Part shown: piece after piece, positions 52,437 to 63,329 of the stretch
Layout: the number at the start of each line of letters is the position of its first letter
Position numbering within the stretch: position 1 is the stretch's first letter
DNA from: Caulobacteraceae bacterium
Lineage (GTDB): Bacteria; Pseudomonadota; Alphaproteobacteria; Caulobacterales; Caulobacteraceae
Direction of reading: 5' to 3'
Length of the DNA: 64,000 nucleotides
Assembly (NCBI GenBank): GCA_947475735.1
Contig: CANJLQ010000008.1
Location: forward strand, 62,001 to 126,000
Program-made: the position numbers and the translations under genes
Notes under the pieces: generated by a model
The model's database searches: none
The model's input: the letters and a program-made list of their open reading frames with translations, nothing else
What the model was told of the DNA's origin: nothing

Positions 52437-53321
52437 TCAGGCGCTGTGGGCGGCGCGGAAATCGCTGACCCACTGCGCGGTCTTGGCGATGCCGCCGAAG
52501 GGATAGAAGTGCAGGCTGAGGGGGCCGTGACGGTCGAGGTCCAACTGGCCGGCCAGATCCTGGACCAGACGATCGGGGCCGGCCGAGCCGATCAGGTTGG
52601 TGATCGACAGGCCATAGCGGCTCATGACCTTGGCAGAGGTTCCGACGCCGCAGCGGGCGGCGAAGCGCATCAGGGTCTTGATCCCCGCGGGCCCCGGCAC
52701 GCCGATTCGGATAAGGGCATCGACGCCGTTGTCGCGGACCTTTCCGACCCAGTCGGCGATGGCGTCGGGGTCGAAGCCGAACTGGGTCAGGATGGTCATG
52801 GAGATTCCCAGCTCGGCCAGCGCGTCGCGCTTGTCGAACATGGCGCCCCACAGAGCCGGCTCGCCGATGTCGGGGTGGCCTTCCGGATACCCCGAGACCC
52901 CGACGCTCTCCAGGCCCAGGTCGGCCAGCATTCCGGACCGGATGAGGGACAGGGCGTCGAAATAGGGACCCAGCGGCTCGGGCGGATCGCCGGCGACGAC
53001 GAACAGGCGCCGGATCGCAGCCTGGGCGACCAGCTGTTCGAGAAAGGTGCGGAGCTCGGTGTCGGAGGCGATCCGACGGGCCGACAGGTGAGGGGCCGGG
53101 TCGAACCCGAGAGCACGCACGCGCACGGCGGCGTGCAGGCGCTGCTCGAAGGTTTCGCCGGGCAGGAAGGCGATGGCGATGCGCGTGCCCTGCGGAATGA
53201 CGCCGGCCGCCTCTTCCAGGGCCGGGACGTCCTTGGCGGTCATTTCAAGCGAGAACGCTCCAAGGAGCGCCGCGAGGCGCGGGGCGTTGGTGGTTGCGTC
53301 TGGTCGCGTCACGTCCAGCAT
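52437..53321 (-). CDS. metF: Methylenetetrahydrofolate reductase family protein
   Basis: A 294-residue TIM-barrel flavoprotein of MetF size. Features: FSLEMTAKD near the N-terminus (S-x-E-x-x-P region), LSARRIASDTELRTFLEQLV, RRLFVVAGDPPEPLG (FAD/NADH loop), SVGVSGYPEGHPDI, MTILTQFGFDPDAIADWVGK and VPGPAGIKTLMRFA. In the LigM context it would run in the oxidative direction, converting 5-methyl-THF made by demethylation to methylene-THF. SYK-6-type aromatic degraders use MetF this way. A promoter-like element with an embedded TGAA/TTCA site lies 65 bases upstream. Confidence 0.9.
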   Translation of the reverse strand: MLDVTRPDATTNAPRLAALLGAFSLEMTAKDVPALEEAAGVIPQGTRIAIAFLPGETFEQRLHAAVRVRALGFDPAPHLSARRIASDTELRTFLEQLVAQAAIRRLFVVAGDPPEPLGPYFDALSLIRSGMLADLGLESVGVSGYPEGHPDIGEPALWGAMFDKRDALAELGISMTILTQFGFDPDAIADWVGKVRDNGVDALIRIGVPGPAGIKTLMRFAARCGVGTSAKVMSRYGLSITNLIGSAGPDRLVQDLAGQLDLDRHGPLSLHFYPFGGIAKTAQWVSDFRAAHSA

Positions 53322-53385
53322 GAAGCCTCCCGTCGGCCGCCCTGCGACGACCCCTGCGACAGCCTCTAGCGGGCGTCTGTTTATT

Positions 53386-53414
53386 CGTATAGATGAAGAG
53401 TTCAGGTATGTGAA
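53386..53414 (-). promoter_or_regulatory. Promoter with embedded candidate IclR operator, MTHFR-PurU side
   Basis: On the minus strand TTCACA and TATACG are separated by exactly 17 bases, and the spacer holds CTGAACTCTTCA. On the plus strand the same bases read TGAA-N3-TTCA-N6-TGAA. The element is shared, with only 4 differences in 21 bases, with the region upstream of the TonB receptor at 59455-59483. It lies between the divergent metF and hydrolase-ligM operons. Confidence 0.65.
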
Positions 53415-53437
53415 GCGAAAGAGCGGCAGGAGGGGAG

Positions 53438-54175
53438 ATGTCTGGATCGTCGGCCGCGCCGCTTCTTCTTCTGCCCGGATTACTCTGCGACGCCCGGATC
53501 TGGCCGTCCGAGACCCTCTCCCTGACTCGTCCGGTCATCGCCCCCCTGGGCTACGCGGACGCCGACAGCCTGGTCGCCATGGCCGAACGGGCGCTGGATG
53601 CCGCCCCCGAGCGGGTTTCGCTCGTGGGGCATTCCATGGGCGCTCGGGTCGCTCTGGAGATCGTGCGCCGCTATCCGCAACGCGTGGAGCGTCTGGCGCT
53701 CGTCTCGACGGGCGTGCACCTGCCGCGCCCCGGCGAGGCGAATGCGCGTCACGCCCTGCTGGACCTCGGCCAGGCCGAGGGCGCGGAGGCTCTGGTGGAT
53801 CGCTGGCTGCCTCCGATGGTGGCGCAGCGTCGACGTCTGGACGAGCCTCTGATGCAGCGCTTGCGGAGCATGTGCGTCCAGGCGGGCGTGGACACCTTCG
53901 CCCATCAGATCAAGGCTCTGCTCCATCGGCCCGAGGTGGAGAGACTTCTGCCGACCATCGCATGCCCGACCCTTGTGCTGGTCGGGTCGGAGGATCAGTG
54001 GAGCCCGCCGGACCAGCACCGCGCCCTCGCCGCCGCTATCCCCGGTGCCCGACTGAAGATCATCGAGGGATCGGGCCACATGCTGCCGGCCGAGGCGCCC
54101 GACGCCTTTCTCGCCGCCCTTTCCGGCTGGCTGGCGGCCGAGCCCGCTTCGCTTCCCGTTACCCGCGTCGCCTGA
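53438..54175 (+). CDS. Alpha/beta hydrolase preceding LigM
   Basis: A 245-residue alpha/beta-hydrolase with LLLPGLLCDARIWPSE (oxyanion loop), nucleophile in GHSMGARVAL, acid in VGSEDQWSPPDQH, and catalytic His in GSGHMLPAEAP. It starts at ATG 53438 and is 26 bases upstream of the LigM-type gene, so the two form an operon. Related to the hydrolase at 42242. It may release a methoxylated aromatic acid from an ester (for example a sinapoyl-, feruloyl- or vanilloyl-type conjugate), but esterase specificity cannot be seen. No signal peptide, so it acts in the cytoplasm. Confidence 0.86.
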   Translation: MSGSSAAPLLLLPGLLCDARIWPSETLSLTRPVIAPLGYADADSLVAMAERALDAAPERVSLVGHSMGARVALEIVRRYPQRVERLALVSTGVHLPRPGEANARHALLDLGQAEGAEALVDRWLPPMVAQRRRLDEPLMQRLRSMCVQAGVDTFAHQIKALLHRPEVERLLPTIACPTLVLVGSEDQWSPPDQHRALAAAIPGARLKIIEGSGHMLPAEAPDAFLAALSGWLAAEPASLPVTRVA

Positions 54176-54201
54176 ACAAGAAACTCAAGGAGGAGACCCC
54201 C

Positions 54202-55599
54202 ATGACAAAGAGCCTGCAGGACGTCCTGAACGGCGTCGACAATATCCCGCATTTCCTGCGCAATCAGCAGGCTGGGCCCAACGCCTATCCGGGCGTACCG
54301 GGCGAATACAGCAACTGGCGCGACGAGCAGATCGCCTGGCAGCAGACCTGCGTCCTGTTCAACCAGAGCTACCACATGGTCGATTTGCGGGTCGAAGGAC
54401 CCGACGCCTTTGCCATGCTGAACAGTCTGGGCATCAACAGCTTCAAGGGCTTCGTGCCCGACCGCGCCAAGCAGTTCGTGCCGGTCAGCCATGACGGCCA
54501 CGTCATCGGCGACGTCATCCTGTTCTATCTGGCCGAGAACACCTTCAACCTCGTGGGCCGCGCCCCGACCATCGAATGGGTCGAGTTCCACGCCGCGACC
54601 GGCGGCTGGGATGTGCAGGTCACCCGCGACGAGCGGACCGCTGTCCGTCCGGACCCGCAGAACCGCCGGGGCTATCGCTACCAGATCCAGGGTCCGAACG
54701 CGATGAAGCTGATGGAGAAGGCGCTGGGCCAGACCCCGCCGGACCTGAAGTTCTTCCACATGACGACCCTGACCATCGGCGGCCGCCAGGTCCGGGCCCT
54801 GCGCCACGGCATGGCGGGCCAGCCGGGCTTCGAGCTGTTCGGCCCTTGGGAGGAGCATGACGAGGTTCACGCCGCCCTGGTCTCGGCCGGTGCCGACTTC
54901 GGCCTGAAGCTGGTCGGCGGGCGGACTTATTCGTCCAACACCCTGGAATCGGGCTGGATCCCGTCACCCCTGCCGGCCGTATACACCGGCGAGGCCATGC
55001 GTCCCTATCGCGAGTGGCTGCCGGCCAACAGCTATGAGGGCAAGGCGTCGCTGGGCGGCAGCTTCTACTCGGACAATATCGAGGATTATTACCTGACGCC
55101 GTGGGACCTGGGCTATGGACCCTTCGTCAAATTCGACCACGACTTCATCGGCAAGGAAGCCCTGGAGAAGAAGCAGGCCGGGCCGCACAAGAAGAAGGTC
55201 ACTCTGGCGCTCGACAGCGAGGACCTGGTGCGGATCATGAGCTCCTACTTCCAGAAGGGCGACCGGGCGAAGTTCTTCGAGTTCCCCTCGGCGGTCTACA
55301 CCATGCACCAGTTCGACCGGGTACTGGGCGCGGGCGGCAAGGACGTGGGCCTGTCGACCTGGGTCGGCTACAGCGCCAACGAAGGCCGTGGCCTGACCCT
55401 GGCCATGCTGGACGAGGAACACGCCAAGCCCGGCACCCAGGTCACCCTGCTGTGGGGCGAGGAGAACGGCGGCTCGTCCAAGCCGACGGTCGAGCGTCAC
55501 GTCCAGGTCGAGATTCGCGCCACCGTCAGCCCGGCTCCCTATTCGGAGGTCGCGCGCGACGCCTACGCCGACAGCTGGCGCAACCGCCGGGTCGCCTGA
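54202..55599 (+). CDS. ligM: Tetrahydrofolate-dependent aromatic O-demethylase (LigM/DesA type)
   Basis: A 465-residue GcvT-fold aminomethyltransferase homologue with a very strong ribosome site (AAGGAGGAG) before ATG 54202. The N-terminus KSLQDVLNGVDNIPHFLRNQ, VLFNQSYHMVDLRVEGPDA, FELFGPWEE, and the GGRTYSSNTLESGWIPSPLP region are characteristic of LigM (vanillate/3-O-methylgallate, 471 residues) and DesA (syringate, 462 residues) of Sphingobium. These enzymes transfer the aryl O-methyl group to THF, giving 5-methyl-THF. I cannot tell vanillate from syringate preference. MTHFR and PurU opposite complete the C1 route. Tyr in the RTYSSNTLE motif is a plausible catalytic residue. Confidence 0.9.
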   Translation: MTKSLQDVLNGVDNIPHFLRNQQAGPNAYPGVPGEYSNWRDEQIAWQQTCVLFNQSYHMVDLRVEGPDAFAMLNSLGINSFKGFVPDRAKQFVPVSHDGHVIGDVILFYLAENTFNLVGRAPTIEWVEFHAATGGWDVQVTRDERTAVRPDPQNRRGYRYQIQGPNAMKLMEKALGQTPPDLKFFHMTTLTIGGRQVRALRHGMAGQPGFELFGPWEEHDEVHAALVSAGADFGLKLVGGRTYSSNTLESGWIPSPLPAVYTGEAMRPYREWLPANSYEGKASLGGSFYSDNIEDYYLTPWDLGYGPFVKFDHDFIGKEALEKKQAGPHKKKVTLALDSEDLVRIMSSYFQKGDRAKFFEFPSAVYTMHQFDRVLGAGGKDVGLSTWVGYSANEGRGLTLAMLDEEHAKPGTQVTLLWGEENGGSSKPTVERHVQVEIRATVSPAPYSEVARDAYADSWRNRRVA

Positions 55600-55610
55600 T
55601 CGGGTGGCCG

Positions 55611-55632
55611 GCCGGCGGCTCAGGCCGCCGGC
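55611..55632. terminator. Convergent hairpin between ligM and the IclR gene
   Basis: GCCGGCGGC (55611-55619) pairs with GCCGCCGGC (55624-55632) around TCAG, and the loop contains the IclR stop codon. There is no clear T-run on either side, so it is only a candidate bidirectional terminator for the two converging genes. Confidence 0.45.
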
Positions 55633-56399
55633 TTGCGCTCGTCCTCGGCCTCGGGGTGCTCCAGAAGATTGACCGCCTGCTTCAGCGCCTCACCGACCTG
55701 GGCCTCGGCGATCGGCGTGACGCGCGGCAGGGGGATGGCGACGCTGATCGCCCCCGCCGCCTTGCCGCCTGACATGACCACGCGGGCCATGCCCTGGATC
55801 CCCGGTGTGTGTTCCTCGCGCGTGCGGGCAAAGCCGTTGCGCCGGACGCCTTCGATTTCCAGCCGCAGGTCGTCCTCGTCGGTGAGGGTGTGGTGGGTGA
55901 AGGCCTCGCGGGTGGAGCGGGCGAAATAGGCCGCCAGCTGCTCCTCGGAATAGCTGGCCAGGATCGCCTTGCCGGCGGCGAAGGCGTGCATCGGGGCGCT
56001 CCGGCCCACTTCCAGGGAATAGCGCAGCGCCTGGGTCCCGATCTCGCTGACCGCCGCCTCGACCTCGTCGCCGCGCGGGATGAAGAAGCCGACGGTCTCG
56101 TTCAGTCGCAGGCGCAGCGCCCGGATGATCGGCCCGGCGCGGGCGATGACGTCATCGCTGGCCCGCTCGGGCTGCAGCCTCTCCAGCCCGGCCCCCGGCC
56201 CGTACCGGCGACCCAGCTTCTCGACATAGCCGCGCTCGGCCAGGGTCGTCAGCAGATAGGACAGGCTGCTCACCGGGATCATCAGGGCTGTGGCGATCTC
56301 GTGCGCCGCCAGCGGCCGACCCTGGGCGACCAGCAGCTCGAGGATGTCGAGCGTCCGCATGGCGGACTTGACGGTGGATGTGGGGCCGGTGTCGCTCAT
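55620..56399 (-). CDS. IclR-family transcriptional regulator of the methoxy-aromatic locus
   Basis: A 259-residue IclR-type protein from ATG 56399 (an upstream ATG at 56426 would add nine residues but has no ribosome site). The N-terminal winged HTH is SAMRTLDILELLVAQGRPLA, EIATALMIPVSSLSYLLTTL; the GAF-like effector domain has ALRYSLEVGRSAPMHAFAAG-KAILASYS, HTLTDEDDLRLEIEGVRRNG-FA and VAIPLPRVTPI. IclR proteins often control aromatic acid catabolism (PcaR, PobR, DesX-like), with pathway intermediates as effectors. It likely acts on the repeated TGAA/TTCA promoter element at 53386 and 59455. Confidence 0.9.
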   Translation of the reverse strand: MSDTGPTSTVKSAMRTLDILELLVAQGRPLAAHEIATALMIPVSSLSYLLTTLAERGYVEKLGRRYGPGAGLERLQPERASDDVIARAGPIIRALRLRLNETVGFFIPRGDEVEAAVSEIGTQALRYSLEVGRSAPMHAFAAGKAILASYSEEQLAAYFARSTREAFTHHTLTDEDDLRLEIEGVRRNGFARTREEHTPGIQGMARVVMSGGKAAGAISVAIPLPRVTPIAEAQVGEALKQAVNLLEHPEAEDERKPAA

Positions 56400-56460
56400 G
56401 GCATTACCGGTCCCATGCTGCGTCATTGCGGGACTGGCAAGGGGGCGCTGCGGTCATGGC

Positions 56461-56865
56461 TCAGTTCGAGGGCTGAAAGCTCAGCGCGCCTCTGCGTTCC
56501 GAGAACAGCCAGGTCCCATCCAGACGCACGAACCGGTCGCTATACGTGCCGATCAGCGGCGGGGTGTCCGCGCCGGTGAACAGCAGCATCGCGCTGGTCG
56601 CCGAGGCTGTGTCCGGCGTCTCCACCGTCACCACGATGTTAGCGCAGACGTGCTGGGTCGTGCGGGGGGCCCGCGCGTTGAACGCCGCCAGCAGGGCCTC
56701 ATGCCCGACGATGGCCTGGTCCGGGGCGGTCGGGCGCGTCATCAGGCCATCGGGCGCATAGAGCGCGACGACTTCGTCCCAGCGGGCGTGGTCGTTCAGC
56801 GTCGCATAGAGGTTGATCAGCCGGGCGCAGGCCCATTCGATCTGAAACCGTTCGGCGTCGGTCAC
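56461..56865 (-). CDS. SnoaL-like (NTF2-fold) protein
   Basis: A 134-residue protein starting at GTG 56865, just after GGGAGG. Typical single-domain SnoaL/NTF2 pattern: RFQIEWACARLINLYATLND, HARWDEVVALYAPDGLMTRP, GHEALLAAFNARAPRTTQHV, and a C-terminal sheet ending YSDRFVRLDGTWLFSERRGA. Related small proteins include steroid isomerases, scytalone-type dehydratases and ring-hydroxylating dioxygenase small subunits. It lies between the IclR gene and the TonB receptor on the same strand, after a terminator. Its role in aromatic breakdown is unknown. Confidence 0.78.
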   Translation of the reverse strand: MTDAERFQIEWACARLINLYATLNDHARWDEVVALYAPDGLMTRPTAPDQAIVGHEALLAAFNARAPRTTQHVCANIVVTVETPDTASATSAMLLFTGADTPPLIGTYSDRFVRLDGTWLFSERRGALSFQPSN

Positions 56866-56884
56866 GTGGCCTCCCAAAGGAAGA

Positions 56885-56913
56885 GGCCCGGGGCGGTTGG
56901 AAGGCCCCGGGCC
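56885..56913 (-). terminator. Hairpin after the TonB receptor
   Basis: GGCCCGGGGC (56885-56894) and GCCCCGGGCC (56904-56913) make a perfect 10-pair stem with a 9-base loop, nine bases past the receptor stop. On the minus strand it is followed by CTCTTCCTTT, a pyrimidine-rich tract, so it can end receptor transcription before the SnoaL gene. Confidence 0.7.
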
Positions 56914-56921
56914 GGCCGGTT

Positions 56922-59345
56922 TCAGAAGCGGTAGCCGAGCGTGAACCCGTAGGTCCGCGGCGGCAGGTAGGTGACGCCGATCAGGCGACCGGTCGAGACC
57001 GCGAAGGTCGAGGCCCGGACGTCTTCGTCGCCGATATTCTTGGCCCACAGTTGGGCCGTGATCTGACCGTCGCCGCTCTCATAGACCAGCGAGGCGTCGA
57101 CCATGGTGTAGGCCTCCGAGCTTTCGATATCCCGCTCGAACTCCGAGAAGAAGATCTGGCTCTTGTAGGAGACGTCGCCCATCAGGGTCAGCATCCCGTC
57201 CATCGGCATGGCGAACGGCAGATCGGCCTCGCCGTGCAGGCTCCAGGCCAGTTCGGGCGTGTTGCGCACGCGATTGCCCGCCAGTTGCCGGTCGCCGCCG
57301 CCCGGCGCGCCGAAGGCGGTCGGATCGGGGTTGGTCACGGCGTTGTAGGCCGGGCCGCCCGCGACGTTGCGGGGATCCAGCGGATCGACGGTGACATAGT
57401 CGTCGAACGCCGCGTCGGTCCAGGACAGGCCGCCGGAGAAGCGGATCGTGTCCGTCGGCCGGGCGAAGAAGTCGGCCTCGAACCCGGTCGCGGAGGTGCG
57501 GGCCGCGTTCTGGAAGATGGTGGTGAAGCCCGCCGGGCCGCCTGTGATGGTCTTGTTCAGCTGTAGGCCGTCCAGCTCATAGGAATATGCGGCCATGTTC
57601 AGCGTCAGGCGGTTGTCCAGCAGCGTCGCCTTCACTCCGACCTCATGGTTCGAGATCTCTTCCGGATCGACGATGGTGCGCGAGGCGTAGGCGTTCTCGC
57701 CCGAGCCGGCTTTGAAGCCTTCCGAGTAGGTGTAGTAGAGCAGCAGGTCGGGATTGACCTCCCACTGCACACCGACCTCGGGGGTGAAGTCCTCGAAGGT
57801 GCGCTCCGTCAGCGTGACCCCGCGTGCGGTGTAGAGCGTCGGCAGGGCTTGCAGAGGCGCGGCGGCGTTGTAGCGGATGATGTAGCCGGCGTTGTCCGTC
57901 GTCACCGTCTCTTGGCTGTAGCGGCCGCCCAGCTTGATGCTGAAGCCCGAAAGCTGCTCGGACAGCATGCCCAGATCGAAGGTCGCCTGGCCGAACAGGG
58001 CGGTGGCTTCGGTCTGCAGGTCCGAACTGACGCAGACGCGCTTGGGCGTCTGGATCGCCGACCCACCGGTCGTATTGCCCGGGCCGTAGCCGCAGAACTC
58101 ATAGGCGGTCGCCAGCGGGACGTTGTCGCGCGCCAGGATGGCCGGGGTGCCGGGCAGTCCCGTGGCACGGCCGAAGCCGACGTTGTCGATCGGGTTCTGC
58201 TGCTCCTCGAAGTAGTAGCCGCCGAGGACCAGGTTCACGAAGTCGGTGTCGTAGTTCAGCTGCAGCTCGGTCGAGAACTGCTCGCTGTCGATACGACGCT
58301 CCTGAACCGTCGAGTTGACGCCGTTCAGGGTGAACGCGCTCTGCACCGCCGACAGGTCGAGGTCCTGGAACAGGGAGGTCTCGAAGCTACGGAAGTTGGT
58401 GATGTTCGTGAACGACAGGTTCTCGTTGATGTTCGCCCGGAAGGTCGAGGTGAAGGCGAACGACTCGGTCTCCGTGCCCGGCTGGACTTCGCTGGCGAGG
58501 TCGCGCGGGTCCGTTGCGTAGCCGCCGACGCCCAGCGACGGAAGGCGGGCGATGCCGGGGAAGGCGGCCCGGAGATAGTGGATGGCGCCCGAGCTGTCGT
58601 CTTGACGGAAATACTCGCCCGACAGCAGCAGGCTGACGTCGGGGGTGAAGTCGAAGTTCAGCTGACCGCGGACCATGCGCCGGTTCAGGTCATCGACGTC
58701 GCCACCCGTGAAGGGGTTTTCGCCAAAGCCGTCGCGGCCTTCCGTCTTGCCGGCGATGCGGAACTGGATGCCGTCCGTGATCGGGCCGCCGACGGCGACT
58801 TCGGTGATCAGGGCGTTGTAGTTGCCGACGGTAAGGCGGCCGTAGCCTTCCAGCACGTCCGAGGGCTTGGCGGTGATCACATTGACCGAGCCGCCGACGG
58901 CGTTACGGCCGTACAGGGTGCCTTGCGGTCCGCGCAGGACCTCGACGCGCTCGACGTCGAACAGCGAGGTCAGCTGGGCCTCGGCGCGGGCGACATAGGC
59001 GCCGTCGACGTGCAGGGCGACGCCGGTCGAGGATCCGGTGGTGGAGGTGTTGGCCCCGACGCCGCGGATGAAGATCTTGGCCTGGTTGAAGTCGTTGCCG
59101 AAGTTCACCGACGGCACGATGGTCTGCAGGTCCGCCAGATTGTTCACCTGGGCGTTGTTCAGACGCTCCTCACCGAGCGCGGTCACCGCGATCGAGACGT
59201 CCTGCAAGGACTGTTCGCGGCGCGACGCGGTGACGATGATGTCGTCGAGGCTGGACGCTTCCTGGGTGGGGGCGGGCGCCCCGGTCTGGGCGTAGGCGCT
59301 GGTCGAAGCCAGCAGCGCGGCGAGCGCGCCGAATACGATTCTCAT
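56922..59345 (-). CDS. TonB-dependent receptor of the methoxy-aromatic locus
   Basis: An 807-residue receptor with a signal peptide (FGALAALLASTSAYAQTG), TonB-box-like DDIIVTASRR, plug features (EQSLQDVSIAVTALGEERLN; VERVEVLRGPQGTLYGRNAV), and a barrel ending PPRTYGFTLGYRF with terminal Phe. It is the same FyuA/CirA-like subtype as the receptor at 44911, not the glycan type. Sphingobium SYK-6 imports lignin-derived dimers and acids with related receptors (DdvT). A promoter/operator element shared with the MTHFR operon is 110 bases upstream, so both are probably controlled by the IclR protein. Confidence 0.93.
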   Translation of the reverse strand: MRIVFGALAALLASTSAYAQTGAPAPTQEASSLDDIIVTASRREQSLQDVSIAVTALGEERLNNAQVNNLADLQTIVPSVNFGNDFNQAKIFIRGVGANTSTTGSSTGVALHVDGAYVARAEAQLTSLFDVERVEVLRGPQGTLYGRNAVGGSVNVITAKPSDVLEGYGRLTVGNYNALITEVAVGGPITDGIQFRIAGKTEGRDGFGENPFTGGDVDDLNRRMVRGQLNFDFTPDVSLLLSGEYFRQDDSSGAIHYLRAAFPGIARLPSLGVGGYATDPRDLASEVQPGTETESFAFTSTFRANINENLSFTNITNFRSFETSLFQDLDLSAVQSAFTLNGVNSTVQERRIDSEQFSTELQLNYDTDFVNLVLGGYYFEEQQNPIDNVGFGRATGLPGTPAILARDNVPLATAYEFCGYGPGNTTGGSAIQTPKRVCVSSDLQTEATALFGQATFDLGMLSEQLSGFSIKLGGRYSQETVTTDNAGYIIRYNAAAPLQALPTLYTARGVTLTERTFEDFTPEVGVQWEVNPDLLLYYTYSEGFKAGSGENAYASRTIVDPEEISNHEVGVKATLLDNRLTLNMAAYSYELDGLQLNKTITGGPAGFTTIFQNAARTSATGFEADFFARPTDTIRFSGGLSWTDAAFDDYVTVDPLDPRNVAGGPAYNAVTNPDPTAFGAPGGGDRQLAGNRVRNTPELAWSLHGEADLPFAMPMDGMLTLMGDVSYKSQIFFSEFERDIESSEAYTMVDASLVYESGDGQITAQLWAKNIGDEDVRASTFAVSTGRLIGVTYLPPRTYGFTLGYRF

Positions 59346-59454
59346 GGTTTCCTCCCGGTGGTCGTTTTCTTGTTGGTGGTCGCCCAGCCTCTTCGGGCTG
59401 CTACTCGAACCTGCCGGACCCCCGTGCCCGGACGCAGTCGTCGATCTTTCTCTT

Positions 59455-59483
59455 CTTATATGTGAAAAGTTCAGAGACGTGAA
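59455..59483 (-). promoter_or_regulatory. Promoter with embedded candidate IclR operator, TonB receptor side
   Basis: On the minus strand TTCACG-N17-TATAAG contains CTGAACTTTTCA, matching the element at 53386-53414 in hexamers, spacing and operator. The plus-strand reading is TGAA-N3-TTCA-N6-TGAA. Confidence 0.65.
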
Positions 59484-59510
59484 ATATACCAGCGTGAGAC
59501 GGCTGGCAAG

Positions 59511-62566
<3,056 letters not shown>

Positions 62567-62574
<8 letters not shown>

Positions 62575-63241
62575 AGCGCAGGCCCAGGGCCTCCAGCTTT
62601 CCGCGCATGTCGTAGATGTCGAGGCCCAGTTCGCCCGCCGCCAACCGGTCGCGCTTGGACGTCTCGTTGGCCTCGCGCGCCAGGCCCTTCTCCAGCACCG
62701 AGGCGGCGTCGCCGCGACGTACGACGCAGACCCCGTCGTCGTCGGCCACGATCACGTCGCCGGCCTCGATCGCCGCCCCAGCGCAGACGATCGGAACGTT
62801 CACGTCGCCCAGGGTCGCCTTGATCGTGCCTTGCGCGAAGACCGCCCGCGACCAGACCGGAAAGCCCATCTCCGTCAGGTCGCGCACGTCGCGCACGCCC
62901 GCGTCGATCACCAGCCCCCGACACCCCCGCGCCTGCGCCGAGGTGGCCAGCAGGTCGCCGAAATAGCCGTCCTCGCACGGAGAGGTCGGAGCCAACACCA
63001 GGATGTCGCCGGGCTGCAGCTGCTCGATGGCGACATGCAGCATCCAGTTGTCGCCGGGAGGGGAGGAGATGGTCACCGCCGATCCCGCGATCCGCGCGCC
63101 GGGATAAATCGGCCGCAACCGCGAGCCGAGCAGGCCGATCCGCCCCTGCGCCTCGTGCACCGTGGCGACGCCCAGCCGCGCGAGGCCGTCGATGACGGCG
63201 GCGTCCGCGCGCGCGATATTGGTAACCACTCGACCGGCCAT
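62567..63241 (-). CDS. ligK: 4-Carboxy-4-hydroxy-2-oxoadipate aldolase (LigK/GalC)
   Basis: A 224-residue class II aldolase of the RraA-like fold, normal for LigK/HMG aldolase (~228). Start at ATG 63241. Features: [15 protein letters not shown], the [20 protein letters not shown] loop, [22 protein letters not shown], and [20 protein letters not shown] with the metal-binding Asp and the catalytic Arg. It splits 4-carboxy-4-hydroxy-2-oxoadipate to pyruvate and oxaloacetate and also decarboxylates oxaloacetate. First gene of ligK-ligU-ligI-MetE-like, divergent from the LysR gene across 88 bases. Confidence 0.93.
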
Positions 63242-63292
63242 GCGTGTCTCCCCGCGCGGTGCGGTGATCGCGGTCAGACCCACGAGGGGCAA

Positions 63293-63328
63293 ATCGCATT
63301 TGCTCGGATGCGATAAGATTTTGCGATA
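63293..63328. promoter_or_regulatory. Candidate LysR binding site in the ligK/LysR divergent region
   Basis: ATCGCAT (63293-63299) and ATGCGAT (63308-63314) form a perfect inverted repeat with an 8-base spacer, giving a T-N11-A type LysR box. A third half-site GCGATA at 63323-63328 repeats 13 bases after the second. The third site abuts the regulator start codon (63330), suggesting autoregulation, while the first two serve ligK. Confidence 0.7.
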
Positions 63329-63329
63329 G

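Noticed and set aside
53173-55599. An 808-codon frame including LigM
   Set aside because: The part before 54202 is out of frame with the real hydrolase gene; LigM has a strong ribosome site at 54202 and ends at the right length.
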